Source of the DNA: JANXZS01 sp963797255
GTDB taxonomy: Bacteria; Acidobacteriota; Terriglobia; Terriglobales; Acidobacteriaceae
NCBI GenBank assembly: GCA_963797255.1
Contig: CAWCOV010000001.1
Span: 744,001-808,000, forward strand
DNA length: 64,000 nt
Reading direction: 5' to 3'
Shown here: piece by piece, positions 52,892 to 60,853 of the stretch
Layout of the letters: each line of letters opens with the position of its first letter
Numbering within the stretch: position 1 is the stretch's first letter
Made by a program: the position numbers and the translations under genes
Notes under the pieces: model-generated
Told to the model about the DNA's origin: nothing
Seen by the model: the letters and a program-made list of their open reading frames with translations, nothing else
Databases searched by the model: none

Positions 52892-54012
52892 GTGTTGCCC
52901 TTCGAACCGATCGAAAAGGAGGCCACGCGACTCTAGTGCCCACTGGTCCGTTCGACTTGGCCCACGCGACAGAGGTGACGCAGGCAGTCAGGGACGCTGA
53001 GGCCAGTCTGAATGGGTGTCGCTCAGTCGAAGTCGACTTGGCTCAGCTGGATCGAATCGACGGCACCGGCGCAGTCTTACTGGCGCGGCTTCTCGATCGG
53101 CTGGACACGGATGGGCAGCATGCGTCAGTCGTTGAAGGCGATAACCCCGAAGCGGCGCGCCTGATCGCTCTTTACCGCGAACGCCGGGCTCTCCCTCCAA
53201 CTCCTCAGAAACGAACTACGAATCCGCTCACGCGGATCGGCGCACTTACGGCTCACCTGCCTGGCAAGGCAAACGAAGCATTTGATTTCATTGGTCGCTG
53301 TGTCGTCGCTGTTCCGAAAGCGATCGTCACACCGAGCTCGATCGATTGGCGTTCGTTGCCGAGGCTGATGCAAGAGATCGGCGCAGACGCACTGCCGGTC
53401 ACGAGTGCCGCCAACCTGCTGGTTGGTATCATCATCGGCCTTCTCGGCATCTCGCAACTCGGACGCTTTGGTGCGATTTCCTATGTTCCCGACCTCGTAG
53501 TGGTAGCGCATTTCAGAGAGCTCGGGCCGCTCGTAACAGCGATCGTCGTGGCCGGGCGATCAGGTGCCGGTCTCGCGTCGGAGATCGCTACCATGAAGGT
53601 GTCGGAGGAAATCGACGCTTTGCGATCCATGGGTTTCGACCCGGTAAGATGGCTGATCCTACCCCGCTGTCTCGCGCTCGTGGCAACTGTGCCGCTCTTG
53701 ACCTGGGTTGGCGATCTGCTGGCCCTCGTCGGAGGCTTGGCGGCAACCATCGTTATGACCGACATGACGGCCCACGCTTATATGGAGGCGACCTTAAAGT
53801 CGATCACCGCTAGCAATCTGCTCACCGGTCTCATCAAAGCTCCTTTTCTGGCGCTCGCGATCGGGTTGATCGCATGTGGCCAAGGGCTGCTCACAAGAGG
53901 CGGCGCCGCCGCTGTCGGTGCGCGGACGACCACCGCCGTGGTGCTTGCCATCTTCAGCGCGATTGTGATCAGCGCGCTTTTTACGCTATTCTTCGCACTC
54001 ATGGGAATCTGA
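52888..54012 (+). CDS. MlaE-type ABC permease with fused N-terminal STAS (MlaB-like) domain
   Basis: This is a 374-residue fusion. Residues ~1-95 are a STAS domain (GCRSVEVDLAQLDRIDGTGA). Residues ~115-374 are the MlaE permease with five to six helices and the family motif region ELGPLVTAIVVAGRSGAGLA, then EIATMKVSEEIDALRSMG. In MCE transporters MlaE is the inner-membrane core and MlaB a separate STAS subunit; here both are one chain. First gene of a four-gene cassette moving lipids between membranes. Next gene 3 bp away. Confidence 0.92.
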   Translation: MSVALRTDRKGGHATLVPTGPFDLAHATEVTQAVRDAEASLNGCRSVEVDLAQLDRIDGTGAVLLARLLDRLDTDGQHASVVEGDNPEAARLIALYRERRALPPTPQKRTTNPLTRIGALTAHLPGKANEAFDFIGRCVVAVPKAIVTPSSIDWRSLPRLMQEIGADALPVTSAANLLVGIIIGLLGISQLGRFGAISYVPDLVVVAHFRELGPLVTAIVVAGRSGAGLASEIATMKVSEEIDALRSMGFDPVRWLILPRCLALVATVPLLTWVGDLLALVGGLAATIVMTDMTAHAYMEATLKSITASNLLTGLIKAPFLALAIGLIACGQGLLTRGGAAAVGARTTTAVVLAIFSAIVISALFTLFFALMGI

Positions 54013-54014
54013 GT

Positions 54015-54776
54015 ATGCCGTCAAGGCCACACATCATCGTCGACGATCTGCGCATCGGTTGGGGGACACGGGTGCTCATAGAGCACACGACTTTCCAAGT
54101 AGAGCGGGGAACGATCTTCGCTATCCTCGGCGGATCAGGGTGCGGCAAGAGCTCGCTGCTACGACATTTGATCGGGCTTGAGGAGCAGCAGGCCGGGCGA
54201 ATCGATATTGACGGCGTTGGAGAGCCGAGCCGCTACGAGGGCGTGCCGCCATTCGGCGTGCTCTTTCAGTCGGGTGCGCTATTCAGCTCTATGACGCTCG
54301 CGGAGAACCTCGAGCTCCCCTTGAAAAGATGGACCCCGATGCGCGGTGTGACTGCGCGTGAACTCGTCCAGGCGAAGCTCGACCTCGTCGGGCTTGGTGC
54401 GTTCGCCGACCATCTTCCGGGCGAAATCTCGGGTGGAATGAAAAAACGCGCCGGTGTCGCCCGTGCCCTGATGCTCGAAGCCGATCTTCTGTTCTTCGAC
54501 GAGCCGTCTGCCGGACTCGACCCGATCTCGGCGGTCGAGCTTGACCAGCTTATCCTCACACTTAGCCGGGATCTGGGGATTACGGTCGTGATCGTGACCC
54601 ACGAGCTGCCGAGCGTTTTTCTCGTGGCCGACAACTGCATCGTGCTGGACAAGGCCACGAAAGGGATTGTGGCACAGGGAGACCCGCGGAAACTTCGAGA
54701 TGAGTCGGAGAATCCGTTCGTCCATGCTTTCTTCACGCGGTCGTCGTATGACGTGTCCGCAAATCCGGGAGGGTAA
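54015..54776 (+). CDS. MlaF-type ABC ATPase
   Basis: This 253-residue ATPase has Walker A GGSGCGKSS, Q-loop in VLFQSGALFSSM, signature SGGMKKRAGVARAL, Walker B LLFFDEPSAGLD and switch His in VIVTHEL. The SGGMKKR signature and QSGALF are specific to the MlaF/MCE branch. ATG 54015 lies two bases after the permease stop; the longer frame from 53874 lies inside the permease gene and is rejected. It powers the lipid transporter with the adjacent MlaE and MlaD proteins. Confidence 0.93.
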   Translation: MPSRPHIIVDDLRIGWGTRVLIEHTTFQVERGTIFAILGGSGCGKSSLLRHLIGLEEQQAGRIDIDGVGEPSRYEGVPPFGVLFQSGALFSSMTLAENLELPLKRWTPMRGVTARELVQAKLDLVGLGAFADHLPGEISGGMKKRAGVARALMLEADLLFFDEPSAGLDPISAVELDQLILTLSRDLGITVVIVTHELPSVFLVADNCIVLDKATKGIVAQGDPRKLRDESENPFVHAFFTRSSYDVSANPGG

Positions 54777-54780
54777 CGAA

Positions 54781-55743
54781 ATGGCCGTCGAGAAAAGTTA
54801 TGCACGACTGGGTCTATTCATCGTTGTCGTAGTGGTTGTCGTGTTGGCCACTGCCGCGCTCTTCATTCATCGGCTGAGGAGCCGTGACGTTATCGCCATG
54901 GTCACCTACACCACCGAGAACGTCAGGGGCCTGGACGTTTCGAGCCCGGTACTGTTCAGGGGCGTGCACCTGGGCCAAGTCACAGAATTACGTGTGGACC
55001 CAAATGGGACCATCGTCGAAGTTGATTTCGAGTTGTTTCTCGACCGCCTCAGAACCATTGGCCTGGATGTCACCCGCATCAAGCGGATTAGTGATATTGG
55101 AGGCACCTTTCCACGTCTTCGGGCCCGGACCGTGGCTAACCCGGTGACGGGGGAGGCGTATCTACTGCTCGATGTACCGCAAAGTCCCCCGCCACCGATG
55201 AAACTTTCGTTCACGCCGCCTCTGCCCTACGTGCCGTCAATGCCCTCGACGTTTGCTACTGTGCAGGAACGGATGCCTGCGATTTTGGATCGTGCGGAAG
55301 CAACGTTGCAAACGATCAAGGATATTGTTGGCAGGGTTCCTGATAGCCTTGACCGAAGCGACCGATTCTTCACCAACGTCGAGCGCATTGTGCAAGAGAG
55401 CGATCTGCCAGGCCTGAGCGCCGACTCGCGGAAATTCTTTGCAACAACAAGTACTCAGATCGAACAGATGAGGTCCGATTTGGATGGCGTAATGGGCACC
55501 CAGGGGGCTTTGATCAAGTTCACTGAAGAAGGTCGGGCTGCTATTAAGGACGCAGACTTTCCGGCCATGAACCAATCAGCGCGCGACGCGGCGGATAATT
55601 CCAGGCTTGCGGCGGACGAACTCCGACGCTCCATGCCTTCCATTCAGGATTCGCTTGGAGAGATGCGCGAGCTCGCACGACTGCTCCAGGAGCAACCTGA
55701 GTCGGTGGTCTATGGTCCGCGACCAAGTAAGGGGAAGCGCTGA
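54781..55743 (+). CDS. MlaD-type MCE-domain substrate-binding protein
   Basis: This is a 320-residue protein. ATG 54781 is chosen (GGAGGG 8 nt upstream). One N-terminal membrane helix (LFIVVVVVVVLATAALFIH) anchors it to the inner membrane. The MCE domain covers about residues 38-130 (TTENVRGLDVSSPVLFRGVH, LGQVTELRVD). The C-terminal half is helical with coiled-coil potential (TVQERMPAILDRAEATLQTI; SARDAADNSRLAADELRRSM). MCE proteins form hexameric rings or tubes that carry lipids across the periplasm. Its TGA overlaps the start of the lipoprotein gene. Confidence 0.92.
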   Translation: MAVEKSYARLGLFIVVVVVVVLATAALFIHRLRSRDVIAMVTYTTENVRGLDVSSPVLFRGVHLGQVTELRVDPNGTIVEVDFELFLDRLRTIGLDVTRIKRISDIGGTFPRLRARTVANPVTGEAYLLLDVPQSPPPPMKLSFTPPLPYVPSMPSTFATVQERMPAILDRAEATLQTIKDIVGRVPDSLDRSDRFFTNVERIVQESDLPGLSADSRKFFATTSTQIEQMRSDLDGVMGTQGALIKFTEEGRAAIKDADFPAMNQSARDAADNSRLAADELRRSMPSIQDSLGEMRELARLLQEQPESVVYGPRPSKGKR

Positions 55744-56348
55744 TGATTCGCGTGCCCCGACCAGTGTTGTGTGTCCTGCTCACGATCGCCTGCCTGGGGG
55801 GAGTCGCCTGTCGCCTTCGGCGCCCCGAAACGACGCCCAGTCGCATGATCGAGCCGCAAGTGCTCGAGCCGCAAGTGCACGAACCAGCGAGCCAAGTTAC
55901 CAAGGCGCCTAATGCCGCTGATGTGCGGCTGCTCGATACACAAGCACGCGGACACATAGGCCGCCGGTTACTGCACCAGCACCCGGATGGTGAGTTGACC
56001 GAGGATCCTGTTTGGCGATGGTCATCTGCCCCTCAGAGATATCTGGACACGGCAATGCGCATGGAAGTGGAGTCGAGTCCCGATATTCGCCTTGTCGATG
56101 CTGGCCGAGCTCCTGCGGTGGCCGCGACACTCCTAGTTTGGGATCTGGACTCGGCGGGAGGAGGGACGCGACTCGTCGGGGCTGCGGAGTTTCAGATAAC
56201 CAGCACTGACCGCGTGATCCGTACACAGGTGGTGCGATCTAGCGAGCCCGTGTCTGCGGAGCTACCTGGGGACTTGGCCGCGAGCGCCGGTCGCCTTTTG
56301 CGCCGCCTCGCGTCTGAGGGGCTTAAAGGGGCGGCAAGCGAAAAGTGA
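55743..56348 (+). CDS. ABC-type transport auxiliary protein, PqiC-like
   Basis: This is a 201-residue exported protein. The N-terminal segment VLLTIACLGGVAC has a cysteine close to a lipobox, but GVAC is a poor match, so lipid attachment is uncertain. The middle and C-terminal parts (YLDTAMRMEVESSPDIRLVD, VAATLLVWDL, GAAEFQITSTDRVIRTQVV) follow the plan of PqiC/DUF330 auxiliary lipoproteins that dock MCE tubes to the outer membrane. A proline/glutamate-rich linker with repeated EPQV lies at ~33-50. It is the last gene of the MCE operon. Confidence 0.75.
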   Translation: MIRVPRPVLCVLLTIACLGGVACRLRRPETTPSRMIEPQVLEPQVHEPASQVTKAPNAADVRLLDTQARGHIGRRLLHQHPDGELTEDPVWRWSSAPQRYLDTAMRMEVESSPDIRLVDAGRAPAVAATLLVWDLDSAGGGTRLVGAAEFQITSTDRVIRTQVVRSSEPVSAELPGDLAASAGRLLRRLASEGLKGAASEK

Positions 56349-56385
56349 GGGAAAAGAGTATGCTCTTGGCTCTTCTCCACTCACT
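56344..56385 (+). terminator. Imperfect hairpin after MCE operon
   Basis: AGTGAG and AAAGAG pair with CTCTT and CTCACT across 56344-56385 with internal mismatches. It overlaps the stop of the last MCE gene. There is no T-run, so function is uncertain. Confidence 0.3.
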
Positions 56386-56520
56386 AGTACGCCTGTAAGG
56401 TTCCCCGCTTCCAAACCATTTCCTGGAGAGATGCTGCTCTAACGGCACACGTCTCTCACAGCGCTGGTCAAATCAGAGATCCAGCACCTGCAGTTGGGTC
56501 GGGGAACCATTGGCAAAGTG

Positions 56521-56745
56521 TTACTTCGCCTTTTCCGCCTCCACAATCTTTGTTGGCGACGTCTGTTCCAAAGCTGCAGTCAGATCCGAAGCGGATGGAG
56601 GCGCCGGTACGGTTCCTGAAAAGATCTCTTCCGCTGAGACTTTCTTTCCATGCAGCGTCTCATTGTCGTCGTTGTCGGGGGCTAACGAGGTTCCGGAAAG
56701 GGAGACACCGCCAAACACGCCTTTCGAGCGAGAGTAGGAAAGCAT
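56521..56745 (-). pseudogene. SYLF/YSC84-domain lipid-binding protein, C-terminal remnant
   Basis: The 74-residue frame begins MLSYSRSKGVFGGVSLSGTS, continues APDNDDNETLHGKKVSAEEI and ends in a proline/alanine-rich tail, all typical of the C-terminal end of SYLF (YSC84-like) secreted lipid-binding proteins. The first ~150 residues and the signal peptide are missing. The IS element starting at 56855 lies just upstream on this strand, so it may have removed the 5' part. The neighbouring lipid-transport operon makes the lipid-binding nature notable. Confidence 0.6.
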
Positions 56746-56866
56746 CTGGGCCTCGCACCATTCTTGGTTGACGGTGACAGTCCACTGCGCTCATTGAACA
56801 AACGGCAGAGGGTTTTTCCGAGTCCGGTCGGATGGTTGACAATCTGGAAGTTGATATGGTGTGACC

Positions 56867-57186
56867 TGTCAATGTCCGGACATGGGTAGGTTGTTTTTGG
56901 TATTTCGAGGACAGGATCAGCAGCAGCCGTGGCAGGTAATGGCGACGATTGATCAAGCTGATATTCGCGGGTCGGAACCGCATAATCATGATCCGTCGGG
57001 AGCTGCCTCTGACTACTAGCGCGAGTCCGGCTGAGCCTGTCGCAAACTTCCGCCGAGGATTCTCCTTCGTGCTTGCTCCGGCTGCGGCTGACTCTGTCCT
57101 CGAGTTGGATAACGTTCTTCATGAGTTGATTTGTTTTTGTTTTTTCCTTCTTTGGAAAGCTTTTGCTTGTGTTCTTTAGGTTCTGC
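56867..57186 (-). ncRNA. Candidate bridge-RNA region of IS element B
   Basis: The 320-nt span between the transposase stop and the end of the element holds no gene. In IS1111-type elements this is where the guide (bridge) RNA is encoded. No single dominant hairpin was confirmed by eye. Confidence 0.35.
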
Positions 57187-58317
57187 TCATGCCGCTATTC
57201 GTTGCTTCGAGGCAGCTTCTGCCTTGATGCCGATCGCCCAGATAAAGCCCAACAGTTCGCGTGCGATCGCGGTCATGGTCTTTCTCTGGTCCTTTCCTCG
57301 GGCCATCAACGTCATGTAGCGTTTGTGCAGCCGGTTCTGCGCCTTCCATGCAACCTCGGTGATCTCTGCCGGAAGCCCTTCCTGCCGTCTGCGCAATCGG
57401 GCTCCGATGGCTGGGCGGTGGCGATAGCTCCAGGCCGATTCGACCACGATCCGTCGGAGGTGTGCGTTGCCTGACTTGGTAATGCCTCCTCTGCGAATAC
57501 GCTTGCCGCTGGAATCTTCACTCGGAAACGCTCCGCTATACCCCATCAGGCCCCTTGCGCTCTCGAAGCGCGAGGTGATGTTACCCAGCTCAACAGCAAT
57601 CGTGACTGCGGAGAGACGCGCAATGCCGCGCAGTGCCTGTAGACCGCGGATCACTTCCTGCATCGATGCGGGAGCCAGCTGAATTACTTCCACAATCGAC
57701 TGTTCCAGTCGCCTCACTCGTTCATCCATGTGCTGAACTTCGTGCAGACAATCGAGCAACGTGGCTTCCCGTGCCGGATGTGCGTAGCGGACCTTCTGGA
57801 GCCATTCCGCATGACGTTCCGTCCAGGCTTTTACTCCCAGCGGAGGACGCTGGCCGGTACGCAGCAGGAACTTCGTCAGTCGGTGGCGCGCTCGCAACTG
57901 ATCCTGCTTGGCCGCTTCTCGCGCTCGGACAAGATCGCGCAATGCTTCCGATCCTTCATCCGGTACCCACACCGCGGTCAGGTCATCGGAGCGGTGACTA
58001 CGTGCCAGCTTCAATGCATCCAGCCTATCGGTCTTGACCCTGTCCCCGGGCTTCGTCGGCACCAACGACGGCGCTACCACATCACACTTGACTCCCAGCT
58101 GCGTCAGTTGCCAGTAAAGTACGAAGCCGGTTGGGCCGGCTTCGTAGCAGGCTCGCAAATGCTCCGATGAACCTAGCCTGCGGATGAACTTGCGGATCGA
58201 ATCTTCACGGTTAGGGATCGTTCCAAGGCTGCGAACCTCACCATCCGGTTCGGCTACGGCTACGGCTATCGTTTCTGCATGGACATCCAAACCTAGAAAT
58301 CGTAACTTCTCTCTCAT
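57187..58317 (-). CDS. IS110-family transposase (DEDD recombinase), copy B
   Basis: This is a 376-residue recombinase. The DEDD domain has FLGLDVHAETIAVAVAEPDG (first Asp), ACYEAGPTGF (Glu) and KTDRLDALKLARSHRS (Asp pair). The C-terminal domain has LQALRGIARLSAVTIAVELG and GLMGYSGAFPSEDSSGKR with the Ser region, then GITKSGNAHLRRIVVESAW. The frame is intact. It is clearly divergent from copy A, which lacks the HAETIAVAV stretch. Confidence 0.95.
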   Translation of the reverse strand: MREKLRFLGLDVHAETIAVAVAEPDGEVRSLGTIPNREDSIRKFIRRLGSSEHLRACYEAGPTGFVLYWQLTQLGVKCDVVAPSLVPTKPGDRVKTDRLDALKLARSHRSDDLTAVWVPDEGSEALRDLVRAREAAKQDQLRARHRLTKFLLRTGQRPPLGVKAWTERHAEWLQKVRYAHPAREATLLDCLHEVQHMDERVRRLEQSIVEVIQLAPASMQEVIRGLQALRGIARLSAVTIAVELGNITSRFESARGLMGYSGAFPSEDSSGKRIRRGGITKSGNAHLRRIVVESAWSYRHRPAIGARLRRRQEGLPAEITEVAWKAQNRLHKRYMTLMARGKDQRKTMTAIARELLGFIWAIGIKAEAASKQRIAA

Positions 58318-58679
58318 GACCGGCTCCTTCCGCTTGTGGCTCTGGACTAGTTCTTAACAAACTCAGCCTAACCCACGGCTAGCGTATCGAGCCGGTCACA
58401 CCATAATGACTACTGAGTAGTTATTTCCGGATGGGCGGTTACACAACCAGAGCTAAAAGGTTCTCACTGTTCATGTGCGAACCAATCGCCTTTGAGGCTT
58501 ATCCAAACGCCTTAACAATTCTTTACATCGCTTAATCAATCTTTATCGCACTCGTCCTCCTCTGCTGATCGACTGGGAAAGACCCGATATGCGGGTAGTT
58601 TCAGGAATCGCCGAGCCGCTCGGTCGACTCTCCCCGCGTATTCGGCACGAAGCACGGCAATAACCAGAAGAGGTGTGAT

Positions 58680-59666
58680 ATGAAGCCGGCCACCATCCTT
58701 ACCATTAGAACGTCCCTCGCTTCTTCAGGCGTTCATACGGTCGCGAACGCATCTCGAATCACGGCAATCTGGACGGTGCTACTCACGGGTGCTGTGTGTC
58801 CTGCCCAAGATGCACTCGTAAAGCTCATCCCAGCCTATGCGCCGGTGCTTGCCGGGATGCAGCGCTCCAGCAGAGACCCCGAATATGACCGCGTGTGGTT
58901 CGCCACAGCGGAAAACCTGAACGACCTCAAAGACTTCATCTCACTCACTGACACTGATCCTTCGCGACGGTTCGACCGCGTCATCGTCGCCGCATCTCCT
59001 GCCGGCAATGACCTGCTTGGAAACCATCTCCTTCTCGCCCAGGGCCGATTCGATTTGACTGCCATCGCTCAACCCGCAGCGTCCTCCGTCGTTGACTTTC
59101 ACGGCGTTACAATCGTCGTTCTGAACCAGCCTTCCAACCCAGGTGCTGAAGTTCGCTGGCTCGCAAAACTTCAGAACAGGATAGTCCTCTTTGGTTCTCC
59201 GTCTGCCGTCCAAAAAGCGCTGCTTCGTTACGAGAGCAACGAACGTGCAGACCCGGCAGTGATTGCGCGCCTCGGTCGCATCCCGCGCAGAGACATAGCC
59301 TGGTCCTCCATCACGCTGAATCCTCAGGTTCTCAAGTACCGTTTGCACCTCGATGCCTATGAACGAAACGCCGTTCCATGTCTCGCCATGGCCAGAGAGC
59401 TTGTGTTTGGAGTGAGATTTGACTCCCACGCCAGACTTGACCTTGTTGTGACGGCGGGTTCACGGCAAGATGCCAGCACGTCCATTGTCTGCCTGCGAAA
59501 TCTCGCAGATCCCACGGATCGCATCGATATTCGCACCCGCCTTGACCCGGGCGCTCCGATTGCCACCATTTCTATCGCATCGACGCCTGACAGGTACAGC
59601 CGTTGGGTCAACATGTTCCGCCACCATGCTGGCGATCTGCTCCTAGCTGCTGCCACTCCCAATTGA
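58680..59666 (+). CDS. Secreted protein of unknown function
   Basis: This is a 328-residue protein. The start at ATG 58680 follows AGAGGTG. A hydrophobic segment (ITAIWTVLLTGAVCPAQDAL, about 28-47) is the likely signal peptide after a basic N-terminus. The mature part has an alternating strand/helix pattern (FDRVIVAASPAGNDLL, FHGVTIVVLNQPS, NRIVLFGSPSAVQKALLRYE), with no cysteine-rich or catalytic motif. No family recognised. A membrane protein gene starts 61 bp downstream on the same strand, so the two may be an operon. Confidence 0.75.
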   Translation: MKPATILTIRTSLASSGVHTVANASRITAIWTVLLTGAVCPAQDALVKLIPAYAPVLAGMQRSSRDPEYDRVWFATAENLNDLKDFISLTDTDPSRRFDRVIVAASPAGNDLLGNHLLLAQGRFDLTAIAQPAASSVVDFHGVTIVVLNQPSNPGAEVRWLAKLQNRIVLFGSPSAVQKALLRYESNERADPAVIARLGRIPRRDIAWSSITLNPQVLKYRLHLDAYERNAVPCLAMARELVFGVRFDSHARLDLVVTAGSRQDASTSIVCLRNLADPTDRIDIRTRLDPGAPIATISIASTPDRYSRWVNMFRHHAGDLLLAAATPN

Positions 59667-59726
59667 ATCAAAGGAGGCTCCAATCGTGACCGATTTTCAC
59701 CTAAGCTCAATACCACAGGAGGCCAC

Positions 59727-60416
59727 ATGACTCTCAACGCGACTAGTTCACTCAACCCGGCAAGGCCGCCGGGAACAATTCTTATAGTCTTTTCAGCGCT
59801 TCACTTCGCATTCTTTTTTTGCAGCCTCGTTGCCATCCCCATCCTTGCTCCAGGGGTCAGAATTCCGAATCCCTTTAGCCTCGACGACGGAGGCGCACGC
59901 ACATTCTTCCTTACAGCATCCACGGCCATTCGCGTGAGCGACTTTCTTCAACTTGCCTCCGCACTCTGCCTCGCTGCTCTGACCCCTCTTCTCAGTGACA
60001 CGCTATCATCGTCCAACAAGCGAACCTCGTCCTCGTGGCTAACGCTCACCGGAGGCCTCGGCACCGCAATGATGCTCTCGCTTTCAGCTCTCTTCTCCTG
60101 GGCCATCGTGTCCCCCGGCGCGACCGATCTAGGTCCAGCTCTCCACGCCTTCCAGTTCTTACCTTTTTTGCTTGGCGGTCCGGGGTGGGCCGGATTCTTT
60201 GCTATCTTACTCGCAGGCGTCTCTCTGGGAGCGCGCGAAGTATTGCCTAGGTGGCTCATCGGCGCTGGCCTCTTCTTGTGCTGCGTCTCCACGCTGGCCA
60301 CTCTAGTCCTCCTGACCATCCTTGTCTCCCCCTGCCTGCCGATAGCCCGCTTCCTTGGCTTCGTCTGGTTGATCGTCACTACCGTCTATCTCGCGCGCCG
60401 GCCTGCCACGACATGA
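59727..60416 (+). CDS. Multi-pass membrane protein of unknown function
   Basis: This 229-residue protein has about six hydrophobic helices (TILIVFSALHFAFFFCSLVA; LQLASALCLAALTPLL; GLGTAMMLSLSALFSWAIV; FQFLPFLLGGPGWAGFFAIL; LIGAGLFLCCVSTLATLVLL; FLGFVWLIVTTVYLA). A GGAGG precedes the ATG. No motif identifies a family. It lies downstream of a secreted protein of unknown function. Confidence 0.75.
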   Translation: MTLNATSSLNPARPPGTILIVFSALHFAFFFCSLVAIPILAPGVRIPNPFSLDDGGARTFFLTASTAIRVSDFLQLASALCLAALTPLLSDTLSSSNKRTSSSWLTLTGGLGTAMMLSLSALFSWAIVSPGATDLGPALHAFQFLPFLLGGPGWAGFFAILLAGVSLGAREVLPRWLIGAGLFLCCVSTLATLVLLTILVSPCLPIARFLGFVWLIVTTVYLARRPATT

Positions 60417-60853
60417 CGCTTCACCTGCCGTGGTTCCGACTCCAGTCGAGCACGCGGTGACCCTCCGCAAAACGAACGACCGCACCATGCAGGAGGACAC
60501 AACTACCATCGAACGAGAAAGTATCAATGATCGAGCAGGCGACGATAAAACCTTTGCTGATTTCACCCGTCAGATTGTGACTCCCCGCCAGGAGTATGCG
60601 GTGTCACGATGAAGCCAATCAAAACCCTCCGGCAGTGAAAGAAGTTGGTGGCGCAGCAAAGACCAACTTGGTTGCGGGTTGAATGTTCTGAGATTTATCA
60701 AAGTCGCGTCGCGGATCGGCTCAACTTAGTCGAAATCCGAAGCTTAAGCGGAATGGAGATAGGTCGCTGAAGCATGGTGGGTAACTCGTCAGTTACCACT
60801 CAGTAATTGACGGTTAGGCGGTTGTCGTTAGCTAATAATGTGTCCGGTGTATA
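60417..60853. other. Gene-poor stretch before ISNCY-like element
   Basis: A 60-codon frame at 60430-60612 has no ribosome-binding site and no recognisable motif. Otherwise nothing is seen up to the left end of the IS. Confidence 0.5.

Larger units (their letters stand above)
56855..58405 (-). mobile_element. IS110-family (IS1111-type) insertion sequence, copy B
   Basis: A 12-bp inverted repeat, TATGGTGTGACC (56855-56866) and its complement (58394-58405), brackets one minus-strand transposase. The 5' non-coding end is 76 nt and the 3' end 320 nt. Same plan as element A but unrelated termini and a divergent transposase, so a different IS. Confidence 0.78.

Noticed and set aside
46931..58405. 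Composite transposon formed by the two IS110-family elements
   Set aside because: The two transposases and inverted repeats are different, so they are not copies of one IS able to move the middle segment jointly.
60430..60612. 60-codon plus-strand frame
   Set aside because: No ribosome-binding site, no motif and no hydrophobic segment; composition resembles non-coding DNA.
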